DNA of 35,848 nt from an uncultured Chlorobiaceae bacterium (GCA_903942355.1 CAJAOR010000114.1:1-35848), one strand, 5' to 3'. Shown: positions 19,438-28,475, counted from the first letter of the stretch. Program-made: numbers and translations. Notes: generated by a model from the sequence alone, not told the origin.

Positions 19438-21198
19438 CTATTTCTTTATAAAGAGCGATGGAGTTCCGTGTGACTCAACTTTTCCATTCTGGAGATTGTA
19501 AACGGTGTCACATTTTTCGATTGTACTTAGTCTGTGGGCAACGATGATGATTGTTTTTGATCCTTGCAGGGCATTTACGGCTTCCATAACCTCTTTTTCA
19601 GTTGCGATATCCAGAGCACTTGTCGCTTCGTCAAGCACGAGTATAGAGGGATTGTGATAGAGTGCGCGAGCGATGCCGATCCGTTGACGTTGGCCGCCCG
19701 AGAGGCGAACGCCCCTCTCACCCACAATGGTATCAAGTCCTTCCGGGAGTTCCTCCACAAATTCTGTAAGATATGCGGCAGAAATCGCCTTTTTTACAGA
19801 CTCTTCATCAATATCTTCGGTTGGCAATCCGAATGCTATGTTTTTCCGAAGCGTATCATCAGTCAAATATATTGATTGTGCTACATAACCGATCTGGTTC
19901 TGCCATCCACGTATGTTTTCTTGAATATCAAGACCGTCTACTTCAATAGAACCAGAATCAGGTTTCAGTAATCCCAGAAGGATATCAACAAGCGTGCTTT
20001 TGCCAGATCCACTTTTTCCGATAAAACCTACAGAGGTCCCCTGCTTAATGGTAAGAGAGATATTGTTGAGGGCAGGAGATGGAGCTGTGGGATAGGTATA
20101 GGAAATATTTTGAAGGACGAGTTGGTTGTTGAATGATTTCGACGCTGTTTCAGGTTTATTTGTTTCATCAACCGGCAGTGCAAGCTCCTTTTGCAGGATA
20201 TCAATGACCGGCGAGCAATATTTTAGCGCCTGTGATGCACCGAGAATCCTGTTTATGGATGGTATTAGGCGGAACGCAGCTACAGCAAAAAGGCCCATCT
20301 TGGGGATGATGTCTCCAATTGCACCTCCCTGAGCTAACGTTGTAATGACAAGCAGTGCAAAAGCGGCAATTGTCAGCAACTCCATGAGCAGGCGGGGTAA
20401 CTGCTGCACGGTTGCGTTTAATTGTACAACACTTGCACGTGCATTGGTATGAACTTTATATCGATGTAAAAATTCAGAATCTCGTCCCAGTAATTTAACA
20501 TCTTTGGCACCACCAAGCCCTTGCTGGAGGTGAAGGAGCCTCATCCCATCATGTAGCTGACGAATTTCACCCCAGTGGGTCATCCTTTTTTTTGTCAGGC
20601 TCATAAATCCAAAACCTGTCAAGCCAAATATGCTGATGATGATAATGCTGCCCACTGGATCGACCAACACGACCATAATGCATATAGCAACAATAACGAG
20701 AGACTCCGTAATGAGTTGTAATGTTGGGGTTACAACGTTATTGGTAAACACCCCAACTTCAGTAATCACATTTTGGATTAACAGAGCGGAGTTTTGCTGC
20801 AGGTGAAATGCGTATGGCTGACGCAGGTAGATAGTGAAGAGGCGAAGCGAGAGCCTTGCCTCTACATTGGAGATAAAGCGATTTTGGGCCCAGGCCAGCA
20901 AGCCTAAATAAACAGCCTTGCAGAGATAGACACAAAACAGCAGCAGGACGCCACCGATCAAGAGTGTATTAGGATCCGGGTTCCCTAAAAATTGGAGCAG
21001 CGGACGGATAGCCGGATATTTTTCGGCGATATTATGTGCAGAAAAAATTGCAAGCGTCGGTATCACTAAACCGATACCAAGCGTTTCAAGACAAACACCG
21101 ATAAGCATTAAAAAAAGCAATATCGTAATGTTTACTCGCTCTTTTGGTAGCAGGAACAGCTTAGCTTTTTTATGTAACGACAGGAAAGAGAGAGTCAT
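19438..21198 (-). CDS. ABC transporter, fused permease/ATPase (MsbA/PglK-like exporter)
   Basis: Walker A GFIGKSGSGKSTLVDILLG, signature LSGGQRQRIGIARAL, Walker B ILVLDEATSALD. Confidence 0.95.
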   Translation of the reverse strand: MTLSFLSLHKKAKLFLLPKERVNITILLFLMLIGVCLETLGIGLVIPTLAIFSAHNIAEKYPAIRPLLQFLGNPDPNTLLIGGVLLLFCVYLCKAVYLGLLAWAQNRFISNVEARLSLRLFTIYLRQPYAFHLQQNSALLIQNVITEVGVFTNNVVTPTLQLITESLVIVAICIMVVLVDPVGSIIIISIFGLTGFGFMSLTKKRMTHWGEIRQLHDGMRLLHLQQGLGGAKDVKLLGRDSEFLHRYKVHTNARASVVQLNATVQQLPRLLMELLTIAAFALLVITTLAQGGAIGDIIPKMGLFAVAAFRLIPSINRILGASQALKYCSPVIDILQKELALPVDETNKPETASKSFNNQLVLQNISYTYPTAPSPALNNISLTIKQGTSVGFIGKSGSGKSTLVDILLGLLKPDSGSIEVDGLDIQENIRGWQNQIGYVAQSIYLTDDTLRKNIAFGLPTEDIDEESVKKAISAAYLTEFVEELPEGLDTIVGERGVRLSGGQRQRIGIARALYHNPSILVLDEATSALDIATEKEVMEAVNALQGSKTIIIVAHRLSTIEKCDTVYNLQNGKVESHGTPSLFIKK

Positions 21199-21222
21199 CT
21201 TTTTGTTTTTTCGATTGTTTAT

Positions 21223-22287
21223 CTATTTGCCGAAGGAGTTGATTATCGTTGAATTTCCTTTGATGAGATTCATATCTCCTATGCCCATACTCATTATTTG
21301 CAACGAAGGCATAAGTTTTTCGAGGGTATAGTTGAACTTTGCCATACCTGTTGCACTGATATAGACAATATCATTAGGCAACAGCGTGAAGTTTTGACTG
21401 AAGTCTCCATGGGCGATAAGTTTATTGAGATTAACCGTAATGACGTCGCCCTTCACTTCCTGTTGCCTGACAATAAATACTTTTTCGGGGTTTGCATCTT
21501 TGTTCAACCCTCCTGAAAGCATGATTGCTTTCAGGACGTTCATACCATCTTTCAATTGCACGGCGCCTGGATTTTTTACCTCTCCCATCACATAGACAAT
21601 TTCATCATTCAGTTCAGGAAGGAAAATCACATCATTGTTTCTGATCGGTGCATTCAGGCTCATATTGCCGTTTTTAAGGAGATCCTGAAGATCGATCCAT
21701 ATAACACTGTTATTGCCTCGGATGATCGAGCATCTTGTCATTTTGCCCTGATCAGGAAGTCCCCCAGCAAGAGCAAGGCCTTCAAGCAAGGTCCCATTGC
21801 CAGGGAAGTTTATGACACCAGGCTTAGCAACCCGGCCAAGTACAAAAGCCTTGTTGTTATGAAACTCTTTGATCTGTACCGTTACTTCAGGCTCTGTATA
21901 GAGTACCTCAAGTTTTGACGTTAACAATTTTTGCACCTCTTCGGAGGTGTAGTTGATGACATTGAGATTGCCTACTCTGGGCATAGCGATAAAGCCGTCA
22001 GGTGAGACCAGTATATTCTCCTGCGAAAGCTCAGGCCTCCGCCAAACCTTGATAGTGACTAGATCACCCGGGCCCAAACGATACTGATAGGTCTCCTTGG
22101 GTCTTATAGCTTCTAACTGCTCTTTGGTGGCAAACTTCTGGTTTTTTTGGGGAAGTTCAATACTGAAATCTCTCTCAGGAGGAGCAGGGACACGGGTGGG
22201 TTTTGGCGAAATGCCACTGCATGCACTTATCATCACTGAGAGCATAATGCCGCATAGTATGGTAATTATATGTTGTTGTAACCTCAT
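21223..22287 (-). CDS. Polysaccharide export outer-membrane lipoprotein (Wza-like, SLBB)
   Basis: Lipobox ISACSG; YRLGPGDLVTIKVWRRPELSQENILVSPDGFIAMPRVGNLNV; SLBB repeats. Confidence 0.95.
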   Translation of the reverse strand: MRLQQHIITILCGIMLSVMISACSGISPKPTRVPAPPERDFSIELPQKNQKFATKEQLEAIRPKETYQYRLGPGDLVTIKVWRRPELSQENILVSPDGFIAMPRVGNLNVINYTSEEVQKLLTSKLEVLYTEPEVTVQIKEFHNNKAFVLGRVAKPGVINFPGNGTLLEGLALAGGLPDQGKMTRCSIIRGNNSVIWIDLQDLLKNGNMSLNAPIRNNDVIFLPELNDEIVYVMGEVKNPGAVQLKDGMNVLKAIMLSGGLNKDANPEKVFIVRQQEVKGDVITVNLNKLIAHGDFSQNFTLLPNDIVYISATGMAKFNYTLEKLMPSLQIMSMGIGDMNLIKGNSTIINSFGK

Positions 22288-22457
22288 GGAGCCATCAAAA
22301 AAAAATGTTGCCGAGTGTATCGTTTAAAATAATACAAAAAAATTGCCGATAGCTCGGTTGAATTAAATTTTTATCCTATAGGTGATTACGGTGAATCTCG
22401 TTTTTGTTCTGCCAGTCATATAGCAAGCTTTAGGGCTCTTCTCTCTGATGTTGTGAG

Positions 22458-22991
22458 TCAGGCGGTGACCGAAAGGGAGAGACGCTCTTTATGGGGAATA
22501 ACTTTTGCTGGAATACCTACGGCAAGGCAGTTGTCGGGGACTGAGGTTATTACTACGGCATTGGCGCCGATATCGACATTGTTGCCGATAGTGATATTGC
22601 CGAGGATTTTTGCCCCGGTGCCGATATTGACATTGTTGCCGATTGAGGGGGCGACTTTTTGGTCAATATTTTTCAGGCCGATTGTTACTCCGTTTCGGAT
22701 AATGCAGTTATCGCCGAAACTGGCATAACCGCTGACAATGATATCACCAAAATGCTCAATACGGAAATTTGCTCCAACCGGAACCTCACAGGGAAGTTCT
22801 ATACCCGTAAGCACCTGTACGATTTTATAGAGAAATTTGTAAAGGAGAGAAAAGGGGCGCCGGATAATCCCGTTTTTTAAGGTGTAACGCCAGCGTCCGA
22901 ACCTGTAGACGATCATTACCCAAAAGCCTTGTGAGCTCCAGACTCCATTATAGGTTGCTAAATCAGCTCGAATGTTCGAAAAGAGAGTCAT
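22458..22991 (-). CDS. Serine acetyltransferase-like LbH acyltransferase
   Basis: IRADLATYNGVWSSQGFWVMIVYRFGRW...IRNGVTIGLKN...IGNNVNIGTGAKILGNITIGNNVDIGANAVVITSVP. Confidence 0.92.
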   Translation of the reverse strand: MTLFSNIRADLATYNGVWSSQGFWVMIVYRFGRWRYTLKNGIIRRPFSLLYKFLYKIVQVLTGIELPCEVPVGANFRIEHFGDIIVSGYASFGDNCIIRNGVTIGLKNIDQKVAPSIGNNVNIGTGAKILGNITIGNNVDIGANAVVITSVPDNCLAVGIPAKVIPHKERLSLSVTA

Positions 22992-23004
22992 AAGTGACAG
23001 GTGA

Positions 23005-23982
23005 TTACCAGGGTGTCGGAGGTGAAAGAGTGCCTAAACGGGTATCAGAAAGCGACTGGAGAATCAGCTTGCTTATTGCCATGGCTGCAGCTCGTTTTTT
23101 AGCAGCATCTTTTGAGGGCAGCAGATTTTTTATGTATCGGGCGACATACCAGAGCAGTTCGACGCCTGTGGCCAATAACATAGAGATAAGGCCTTTGTTT
23201 TTGCGGTAATAGAGGCACTCACCGCGCATCCTGAAGGAGAGAACCTGTGCTGCTCTCACATCAATCGTTTTGTCTTTTCTTGTTTTACTGCTCGCCCCGC
23301 CTATGTGTATCACCTCGGCATCCGGAGTGAAATAGACTTTCCATCCTGCTTTTTTGGCACGAAGGCAGAGGTCGGTCTCCTCATAGTAGAGGTAGAAGCG
23401 ATTGTCGAAAAATCCGATTGCGTCGAGCATCTCCTTACGAACAATGGTATAGGTGCCTGGTACCCAATCGACTTCTATAGGCCTGTCGTGAGCAAATCCG
23501 CCGAATTCGTGGTGGTTCAGGATAGGGGATGTTGGGAATTTTCCGCTGATTCCCGAGAGTGTAAGCAGCTTGTAGAGTGCATTAGGAAACCGGCGCGCCG
23601 ATGGCTCAATATGGCCTTCCGGTGAAATTATTTTGCCTCCGCAAAGGCCGCACTGCGGGGTGCGATCCATAAACTCTATGCAGTGTTGAATTGATGAAGG
23701 CCTGATATAGGCATCGGGGTTGAGCAGAATGATATATCGGCCGGTTGCGTGCTCGAACGCCTGATTATTCGCTGCGGCAAAGCCAACGTTTTGAGTGTTT
23801 GCAGTCAGGCGCACAGAAGGGAATTCACTCTGCACCATAAGGGCTGAATCGTCGGTGGAGTTGTTGTCGACAACAAAAACCTCGAGATCAATACCCGTAC
23901 TATGGGTAAAAAGGGCCTGGAGGCAGTTACGGAGGATATCCTTTGTGTTGTAACTGACAATAATTACTGATACCATGTGCAT
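23005..23982 (-). CDS. Glycosyltransferase family 2 (rhamnosyltransferase-like)
   Basis: VSVIIVSYNTKDILRNCLQALF...VFVVDNNSTDDS...NVGFAAANNQAFEHATGRYIILLNPDAYI. Confidence 0.95.
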   Translation of the reverse strand: MHMVSVIIVSYNTKDILRNCLQALFTHSTGIDLEVFVVDNNSTDDSALMVQSEFPSVRLTANTQNVGFAAANNQAFEHATGRYIILLNPDAYIRPSSIQHCIEFMDRTPQCGLCGGKIISPEGHIEPSARRFPNALYKLLTLSGISGKFPTSPILNHHEFGGFAHDRPIEVDWVPGTYTIVRKEMLDAIGFFDNRFYLYYEETDLCLRAKKAGWKVYFTPDAEVIHIGGASSKTRKDKTIDVRAAQVLSFRMRGECLYYRKNKGLISMLLATGVELLWYVARYIKNLLPSKDAAKKRAAAMAISKLILQSLSDTRLGTLSPPTPW

Positions 23983-24001
23983 CCTGAGGTAGTTTGGTTG
24001 G

Positions 24002-24445
24002 TTATGAATGTATCGGTCTAGCCACGTCCACCTGTTTGGTCATCAACAGAGTGTTTTTGCCGTTACTTCTGGAGTAGGAGACCTTATCCATAAGGTGATT
24101 GATAAGAAACAGTCCGTACCCTCCCTCCGGATAACTGGATATCACAGGGCTGTGTGTTTGAGGGTTGAACTGCGAATTAGAGTCAATCATGGTTGCTGTA
24201 AGCTCTTGCTTATTGGTGGTTAAGGTGATTGTGACCTCTTTTGCCTTATTGGAAGGGTCAGCATATCGTACAGAATTTGTAAAAGATTCGCTGATGGAGA
24301 GTTCGAACGCATGAGCAAATTCGGAAATGTTGCTGGTAGCGCGTGTTTCATGAGCAAAAATTTCAGCGATATTGCGAGCTATAACCGAAACTAACTTGAC
24401 ATAGATTAAATCGCCCTGCAGGGTAAGGGTGAGTATCTTTTTCAT
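24002..24445 (-). CDS. RsbW-like anti-sigma/HATPase_c regulatory protein (copy A)
   Basis: FELSISESFTNSVRYADPSN...MIDSNSQFNP...YPEGGYGLFLINHLMDKVSY; close paralog of 29985-30422. Confidence 0.85.
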   Translation of the reverse strand: MKKILTLTLQGDLIYVKLVSVIARNIAEIFAHETRATSNISEFAHAFELSISESFTNSVRYADPSNKAKEVTITLTTNKQELTATMIDSNSQFNPQTHSPVISSYPEGGYGLFLINHLMDKVSYSRSNGKNTLLMTKQVDVARPIHS

Positions 24446-24471
24446 ATAAGAGCTATAAAATTTTTGACTGA

Positions 24472-24599
24472 TTACATAGCTGTCGCTGCAACGTCATCAT
24501 ATAAAGCAACTGACTCTCCGGTGACTGCTCGATATGGCTAAGAATGCCTTGCAGTGAGACAATCGGAACGTTATTGCTGTTTTTTTCAATGACAGTCAT
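24472..24599 (-). pseudogene. Remnant STAS anti-sigma-factor-antagonist gene (internal deletion plus frame change)
   Basis: N-terminus MTVIEKNSNNVPIVSLQGILS aligns with STAS MNISEKTINNYIILSIQGILN at 30784; another frame gives ALYDDVAATAM* aligning with DIYDDVSAAAEA*; STAS core with DSSGLG absent; ATGA overlap with upstream stop. Confidence 0.8.
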
Positions 24600-25972
24600 A
24601 CGGTATCTTCTTGATGTATTCTGTTGAAAAGAGCTTTTTGTGTCATTGCTATATCCTTAAAAGGATTGCTGTGAACCGCATAGTAATGATTGACGATATC
24701 TGAATCAATATCATTTTGCGGCCAATCTTCAGCTTCGGCATAACTGAAAACGCCAGGTCTGAGATGCGCTTTGCTCTCCTGAGTCACCTCAACCGGTCGG
24801 CTTCCGATAAGATCAAGATGGCCACTCAGTACCTTAAAAAGCCACATATAGCGATCCAGGGAAAAAAAAGCAGCCAGAGCACTCAGCATGCCCTTTTTTC
24901 TTAGAGTCGTCACTGGCAGAGCCACCTTGCACCGTGGTTTCGCGGAGTGATAGATTGTTGTTTTTGTCGACCAGGAGCCTCGTAACTCAAGTATCGGTCT
25001 TAAAAGAAGATAAGGAAGCAATAGGAGAGTAATGAGCGATATCGCAATACAGCCGTGCACGATCCTTAGGAAGAGAGTTGCTGAACCGCCGGTTTGGCTT
25101 ATGCTACTTAAAAGATGCGGGTCTTCCATTGTTAGCGATTGCCCGCTTTCGGGGTCAATAAGAACATTGCCGGAGGCAATTTTTCTTTCAACTTCAAGCT
25201 GTTCACCAATAAAGGTGTTATCCATAACTATGCTTGATGCAACAGTGCTTTTCCTGTCGACAATCACATTGTTGCCAATGATTGCTGCCGGCCCGATTAC
25301 TGAACCGGCAAGTATCTGGACGTTGTTGCCGATAATGACCGGTTTAACAATTTTCGCGCTTTTTTGAATGACAACATTTCTGCCAATGTAGCATCCCGCC
25401 TCATTGTTATACCCCGGTAGCACGTAGTGTAACAATCTGTTGTGCAGCAGATCTTTGGCGAGTTCATAGTACTGCCCTGCAGAGTCAAGAACAACAGTCG
25501 ATAAGGGAGGAGTCTCGCGGCTGTTTTCTGAAGCGACAGGCGAGCCGGTCAGGCTGAGGGTTTTTTGGTCGAAACCCAAAACATCGCCTGATGGAAGGGA
25601 CGCAAAAAAAGAGCGGTAGTCAGCATTTTTATTGTAATGAAAAAAAAGAATGTTGTTGATAATCATAATCCGTTCATTCGAACAGAATTTGCTGTTTTTT
25701 TCCAGGATTTTATTGAGGCTGTCCGATGGCAGAGAGTTCGCATAACTGATATCAATGCCCCATCTATCGCCTTTTTCGCAAAAGTCTGCAACATCGTTGA
25801 TTGTTTCATCACTTATAATCCTGATAGCGGTGCTGCCAGCCAGGATAGAAAAATCAATGAAAAACTCGATAAACGGCTTGTTGCACAGGGGAACGAGCAG
25901 CGGATGATGGCCGGGCAAGATATCGTGCAACCAGGGATAATCGACCCCTTTTGTGATAATTATTGTTTTCAT
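24596..25972 (-). CDS. Three-domain chimera: nucleotidyltransferase-like + LbH hexapeptide + degenerate polyprenyl-phosphate sugar-transferase-like domain
   Basis: MKTIIITKG...PLLVPLCNKPFIEFFID (NTase-like), YIGRNVVIQKSAKIVKPVIIGNNVQILAGSVIGPAAIIGNNV (LbH), TM helix then FFSLDRYMWLFKVLSGHLDLIGSRPVE...LRPGVFSYAEAED (PGT-like). Confidence 0.8.
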   Translation of the reverse strand: MKTIIITKGVDYPWLHDILPGHHPLLVPLCNKPFIEFFIDFSILAGSTAIRIISDETINDVADFCEKGDRWGIDISYANSLPSDSLNKILEKNSKFCSNERIMIINNILFFHYNKNADYRSFFASLPSGDVLGFDQKTLSLTGSPVASENSRETPPLSTVVLDSAGQYYELAKDLLHNRLLHYVLPGYNNEAGCYIGRNVVIQKSAKIVKPVIIGNNVQILAGSVIGPAAIIGNNVIVDRKSTVASSIVMDNTFIGEQLEVERKIASGNVLIDPESGQSLTMEDPHLLSSISQTGGSATLFLRIVHGCIAISLITLLLLPYLLLRPILELRGSWSTKTTIYHSAKPRCKVALPVTTLRKKGMLSALAAFFSLDRYMWLFKVLSGHLDLIGSRPVEVTQESKAHLRPGVFSYAEAEDWPQNDIDSDIVNHYYAVHSNPFKDIAMTQKALFNRIHQEDTV

Positions 25973-25981
25973 GGTCCCAGC

Positions 25982-26338
25982 TTATTGTCCTGCTGTTGCT
26001 GCATTGAATGAAGCTACAGCGGAGGCGGCGTCGGGGTATATAGAAAAAAGCTGTTTAGCTTTGGTAAGCTCAAAAATTAAAGAGACCTTTGGCCCAAGAG
26101 CAGCAAGCCTGAGATCACCCTTATGCTCAAGCGCCTTGCGCAGACAGGAGACTATAGTACCCAAACCGCTGCTGTCGATAAAGTCCAGAGCGCTGCAGTC
26201 AAAAACAATATTGGCACTTTGCTGTAGCCAGAGTGAAAATGCTTTTTGAAGTTCATTGCAGTTACTGGCATCAATGCGGACCTGCAGTAAAGCAATGCCA
26301 ATTGTTGTATCGGTAGATGTATCGAGTTGAAAGATCAT
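25982..26338 (-). CDS. STAS-domain anti-sigma factor antagonist
   Basis: IVFDCSALDFIDSSGLGTIVSCLRKALEHKGDLRLAALGPKVSLIFELTKAKQLFSIYPD; conserved DSSGLG phosphorylation site. Confidence 0.9.
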   Translation of the reverse strand: MIFQLDTSTDTTIGIALLQVRIDASNCNELQKAFSLWLQQSANIVFDCSALDFIDSSGLGTIVSCLRKALEHKGDLRLAALGPKVSLIFELTKAKQLFSIYPDAASAVASFNAATAGQ

Positions 26339-26352
26339 ATTGTTATCGTGTT

Positions 26353-27072
26353 TTAGTATGCACCTTTGCCTGTCAGCACGGCCGGGATAGTTTTTAGAAG
26401 CAAAAGAAGATCATTGAGAAAACTTGCGCTTTTGATATACTGCATATCAAGCATAACCTGTTCATTAAAGGGGATATCGCTTCTGCCGCTTACCTGCCAA
26501 AGACAGGTAATGCCGGGTATGACGTGCAGTCTTTTACGCTCTTCAAGGGTATATTTTGCCACCTCCGACGGGAGTGGCGGTCTGGGCCCAACAAGACTCA
26601 TGTCGCCAATGAGGACATTGAGAAGTTGCGGCAGTTCATCGATGCTGAGCTTGCGGATTACCCTTCCAACCCTTGTGATTCTGGGATCTTTTTTAATTTT
26701 GAAGATAACACCTGCTGTCGACTCGTTCTTCGCTGCCAGTTCTGCTTTTAAATGGTCGGCATTAAGAATCATCGACCTGAATTTGTAAAACTTGAAATGC
26801 TTGCCATTTCGGCCCACCCTTGTCTGGTAATAGAGGACAGGGCCGGGATTTTCAATCCAGATGCAGAGCGCTGTCAAGAGACAGAGAGGAAGAAAAAATA
26901 ATCCACCAACTATTGCGACTGTTATATCCAACACTCTTTTCAGGAGATAGGAAAACATTACCGTCACCTCCCATGAAGTGACCTTCACGGAGCGTCTGAA
27001 GCGGACCTTTGGATTGATCGACTCGCTGACTTTCTCTATCAGCTCTTTTCGGACTGTTGGATCAAGTTCCAT
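26353..27072 (-). CDS. Undecaprenyl-phosphate sugar phosphotransferase (bacterial sugar transferase)
   Basis: FSYLLKRVLDITVAIVGGLFFLPLCLLTALCIWIENPGPVLYYQTRVGRNGKHFKFYKFRSM...LSIDELPQLLNVLIGDMSLVGPRPPLP...IPGITCLWQVSGRSD. Confidence 0.96.
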   Translation of the reverse strand: MELDPTVRKELIEKVSESINPKVRFRRSVKVTSWEVTVMFSYLLKRVLDITVAIVGGLFFLPLCLLTALCIWIENPGPVLYYQTRVGRNGKHFKFYKFRSMILNADHLKAELAAKNESTAGVIFKIKKDPRITRVGRVIRKLSIDELPQLLNVLIGDMSLVGPRPPLPSEVAKYTLEERKRLHVIPGITCLWQVSGRSDIPFNEQVMLDMQYIKSASFLNDLLLLLKTIPAVLTGKGAY

Positions 27073-27078
27073 ATAAAT

Positions 27079-28305
27079 CTACCGTGTAGAGTGCCGATTA
27101 ATTGCGTTGGTGGATCTTTCCCGAATCCTTGACGAATAAGCGCTAGAGATCGATTTTGAGATCTCTTTCCATGCTAATGGTATAAATTGGCTGTCCCTTA
27201 TCAGATAACGCCTCCACATTCGTGTCGGTTCGCTTGCCAGACGCCAGATCCATTCACAGCCTGATCTCTGTATCCACAGGGGAGCCCGATGAATAACACC
27301 TGCAGCAAAATCAAACGCTGCGCCAACACAGAGTATAGGACCAACCTGTAGTCGATCACTATGTTTTGCGGCCCATTTTTCCTGTTTTGGAGCCCCAACA
27401 CCAATAAAAAGGATGTCGATATTTCGGGTGTTTATATCATTAATAATCCAATCGGTCTCTTTCGGCGTATTCTCAAATCCAAAAGGGGGGCAGTAGATAC
27501 CTGATATTTTCAAGCCAGCAAATTTGCCTTTGAGTTTTGCTGCTGCCTGTTCGGCAATACCAGGATTGCCTCCGAGGAAATAGATATTCAAGTCGGCTTT
27601 TGCAGCTTTTTCACACACGGCTATCAAGAGGTCGGCACCGGTTACCCGCTCCGGAAGACTTCCGTCCTTCACTATTTTGCTCAACCAGACAATAGGCATT
27701 CCATCAGCATATCTAAAGAGCGCATTGTCATAGATTTGCTTCATGTCGCTATCCTCTTGCAGCATAACGACATGGTCTACATTTGGCGTGACAACAAGGC
27801 CCTTTTTCTTTTCCTTGCCCGCGTTAATGATTTGAGTAACCGCTGAGGAGAGTGTTGCCCGTTCAAATGAAATGCCTAAAAGTTCTGTTTGCATTTTTTC
27901 TGGTACCTTTGGCTCATGGTTGATTATTTTTTCGGCAACAACTAAAAAGCTTTGATAGCTTCCGAAAAAAATCAGTCCTAACGATCGAAGCAAACGCTCA
28001 TTCTCTTCATCTTCATTTTTTGAGAGGCAGATGATTTTGCATGGATTGAGATGCTGTTTAATATAGCTGAGCAGTTTTGCATCAGGAGCCTCAGAGAAGC
28101 TGTCAGTCATCACAATTAGCTCAAAGTGGTGCCTTTGCGTGCTTATCAATTCAAGTTCTTCAGTGCTCTCGGCCAGGCTAATATGGTAATTGGTATTTTG
28201 AAGCAAAGAGCAAAGCGAAGGGACCTCTATTTTTTTTCCTAAAATCAGTGCGTTAATCACTCGGGGGATATGTGTCTTTGTTTTTAAAAGCCCTGTGTTA
28301 ATCAT
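27079..28305 (-). CDS. WecG/TagA/CpsF-family glycosyltransferase with N-terminal receiver-like domain
   Basis: C-terminal: VTPNVDHVVMLQEDSDMKQIYDNALFRYADGMPIVWLSK...ERVTGADLL...LGGNPGIAEQAAAKL...IGVGAPKQEKW; about 140 extra N-terminal residues with receiver-like beta/alpha pattern. Confidence 0.9.
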   Translation of the reverse strand: MINTGLLKTKTHIPRVINALILGKKIEVPSLCSLLQNTNYHISLAESTEELELISTQRHHFELIVMTDSFSEAPDAKLLSYIKQHLNPCKIICLSKNEDEENERLLRSLGLIFFGSYQSFLVVAEKIINHEPKVPEKMQTELLGISFERATLSSAVTQIINAGKEKKKGLVVTPNVDHVVMLQEDSDMKQIYDNALFRYADGMPIVWLSKIVKDGSLPERVTGADLLIAVCEKAAKADLNIYFLGGNPGIAEQAAAKLKGKFAGLKISGIYCPPFGFENTPKETDWIINDINTRNIDILFIGVGAPKQEKWAAKHSDRLQVGPILCVGAAFDFAAGVIHRAPLWIQRSGCEWIWRLASEPTRMWRRYLIRDSQFIPLAWKEISKSISSAYSSRIRERSTNAINRHSTR

Positions 28306-28354
28306 TTCCGGCCCCGTTTATCGCAGTAGTTTTTTTTAATACACTTTTTATAAA

Positions 28355-28370
28355 TACAATTACAGTGCCA
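28355..28370 (-). promoter_or_regulatory. Candidate sigma-54 (-24/-12-like) promoter upstream of the WecG fusion gene
   Basis: Minus strand TGGCAC-TGTAA-TTGTA; -24 element perfect, -12 element GT instead of GC; about 50 nt upstream of the ATG at 28305. Confidence 0.45.
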
Positions 28371-28475
28371 GAACGTGATAGAGTCGAGAACGCTATATGA
28401 AAAAATATTTTACGGGTCAATAGGGTGGTCTGGACGCATCGATTGACTGTCACAATGCGAGATATTCTTTTTTCT

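Noticed and set aside
24453-24599. 48-codon ORF as an independent functional small protein
   Set aside because: Its N- and C-terminal parts match STAS termini in two different frames, so a deletion remnant is the simpler explanation; translation as a leader remains possible
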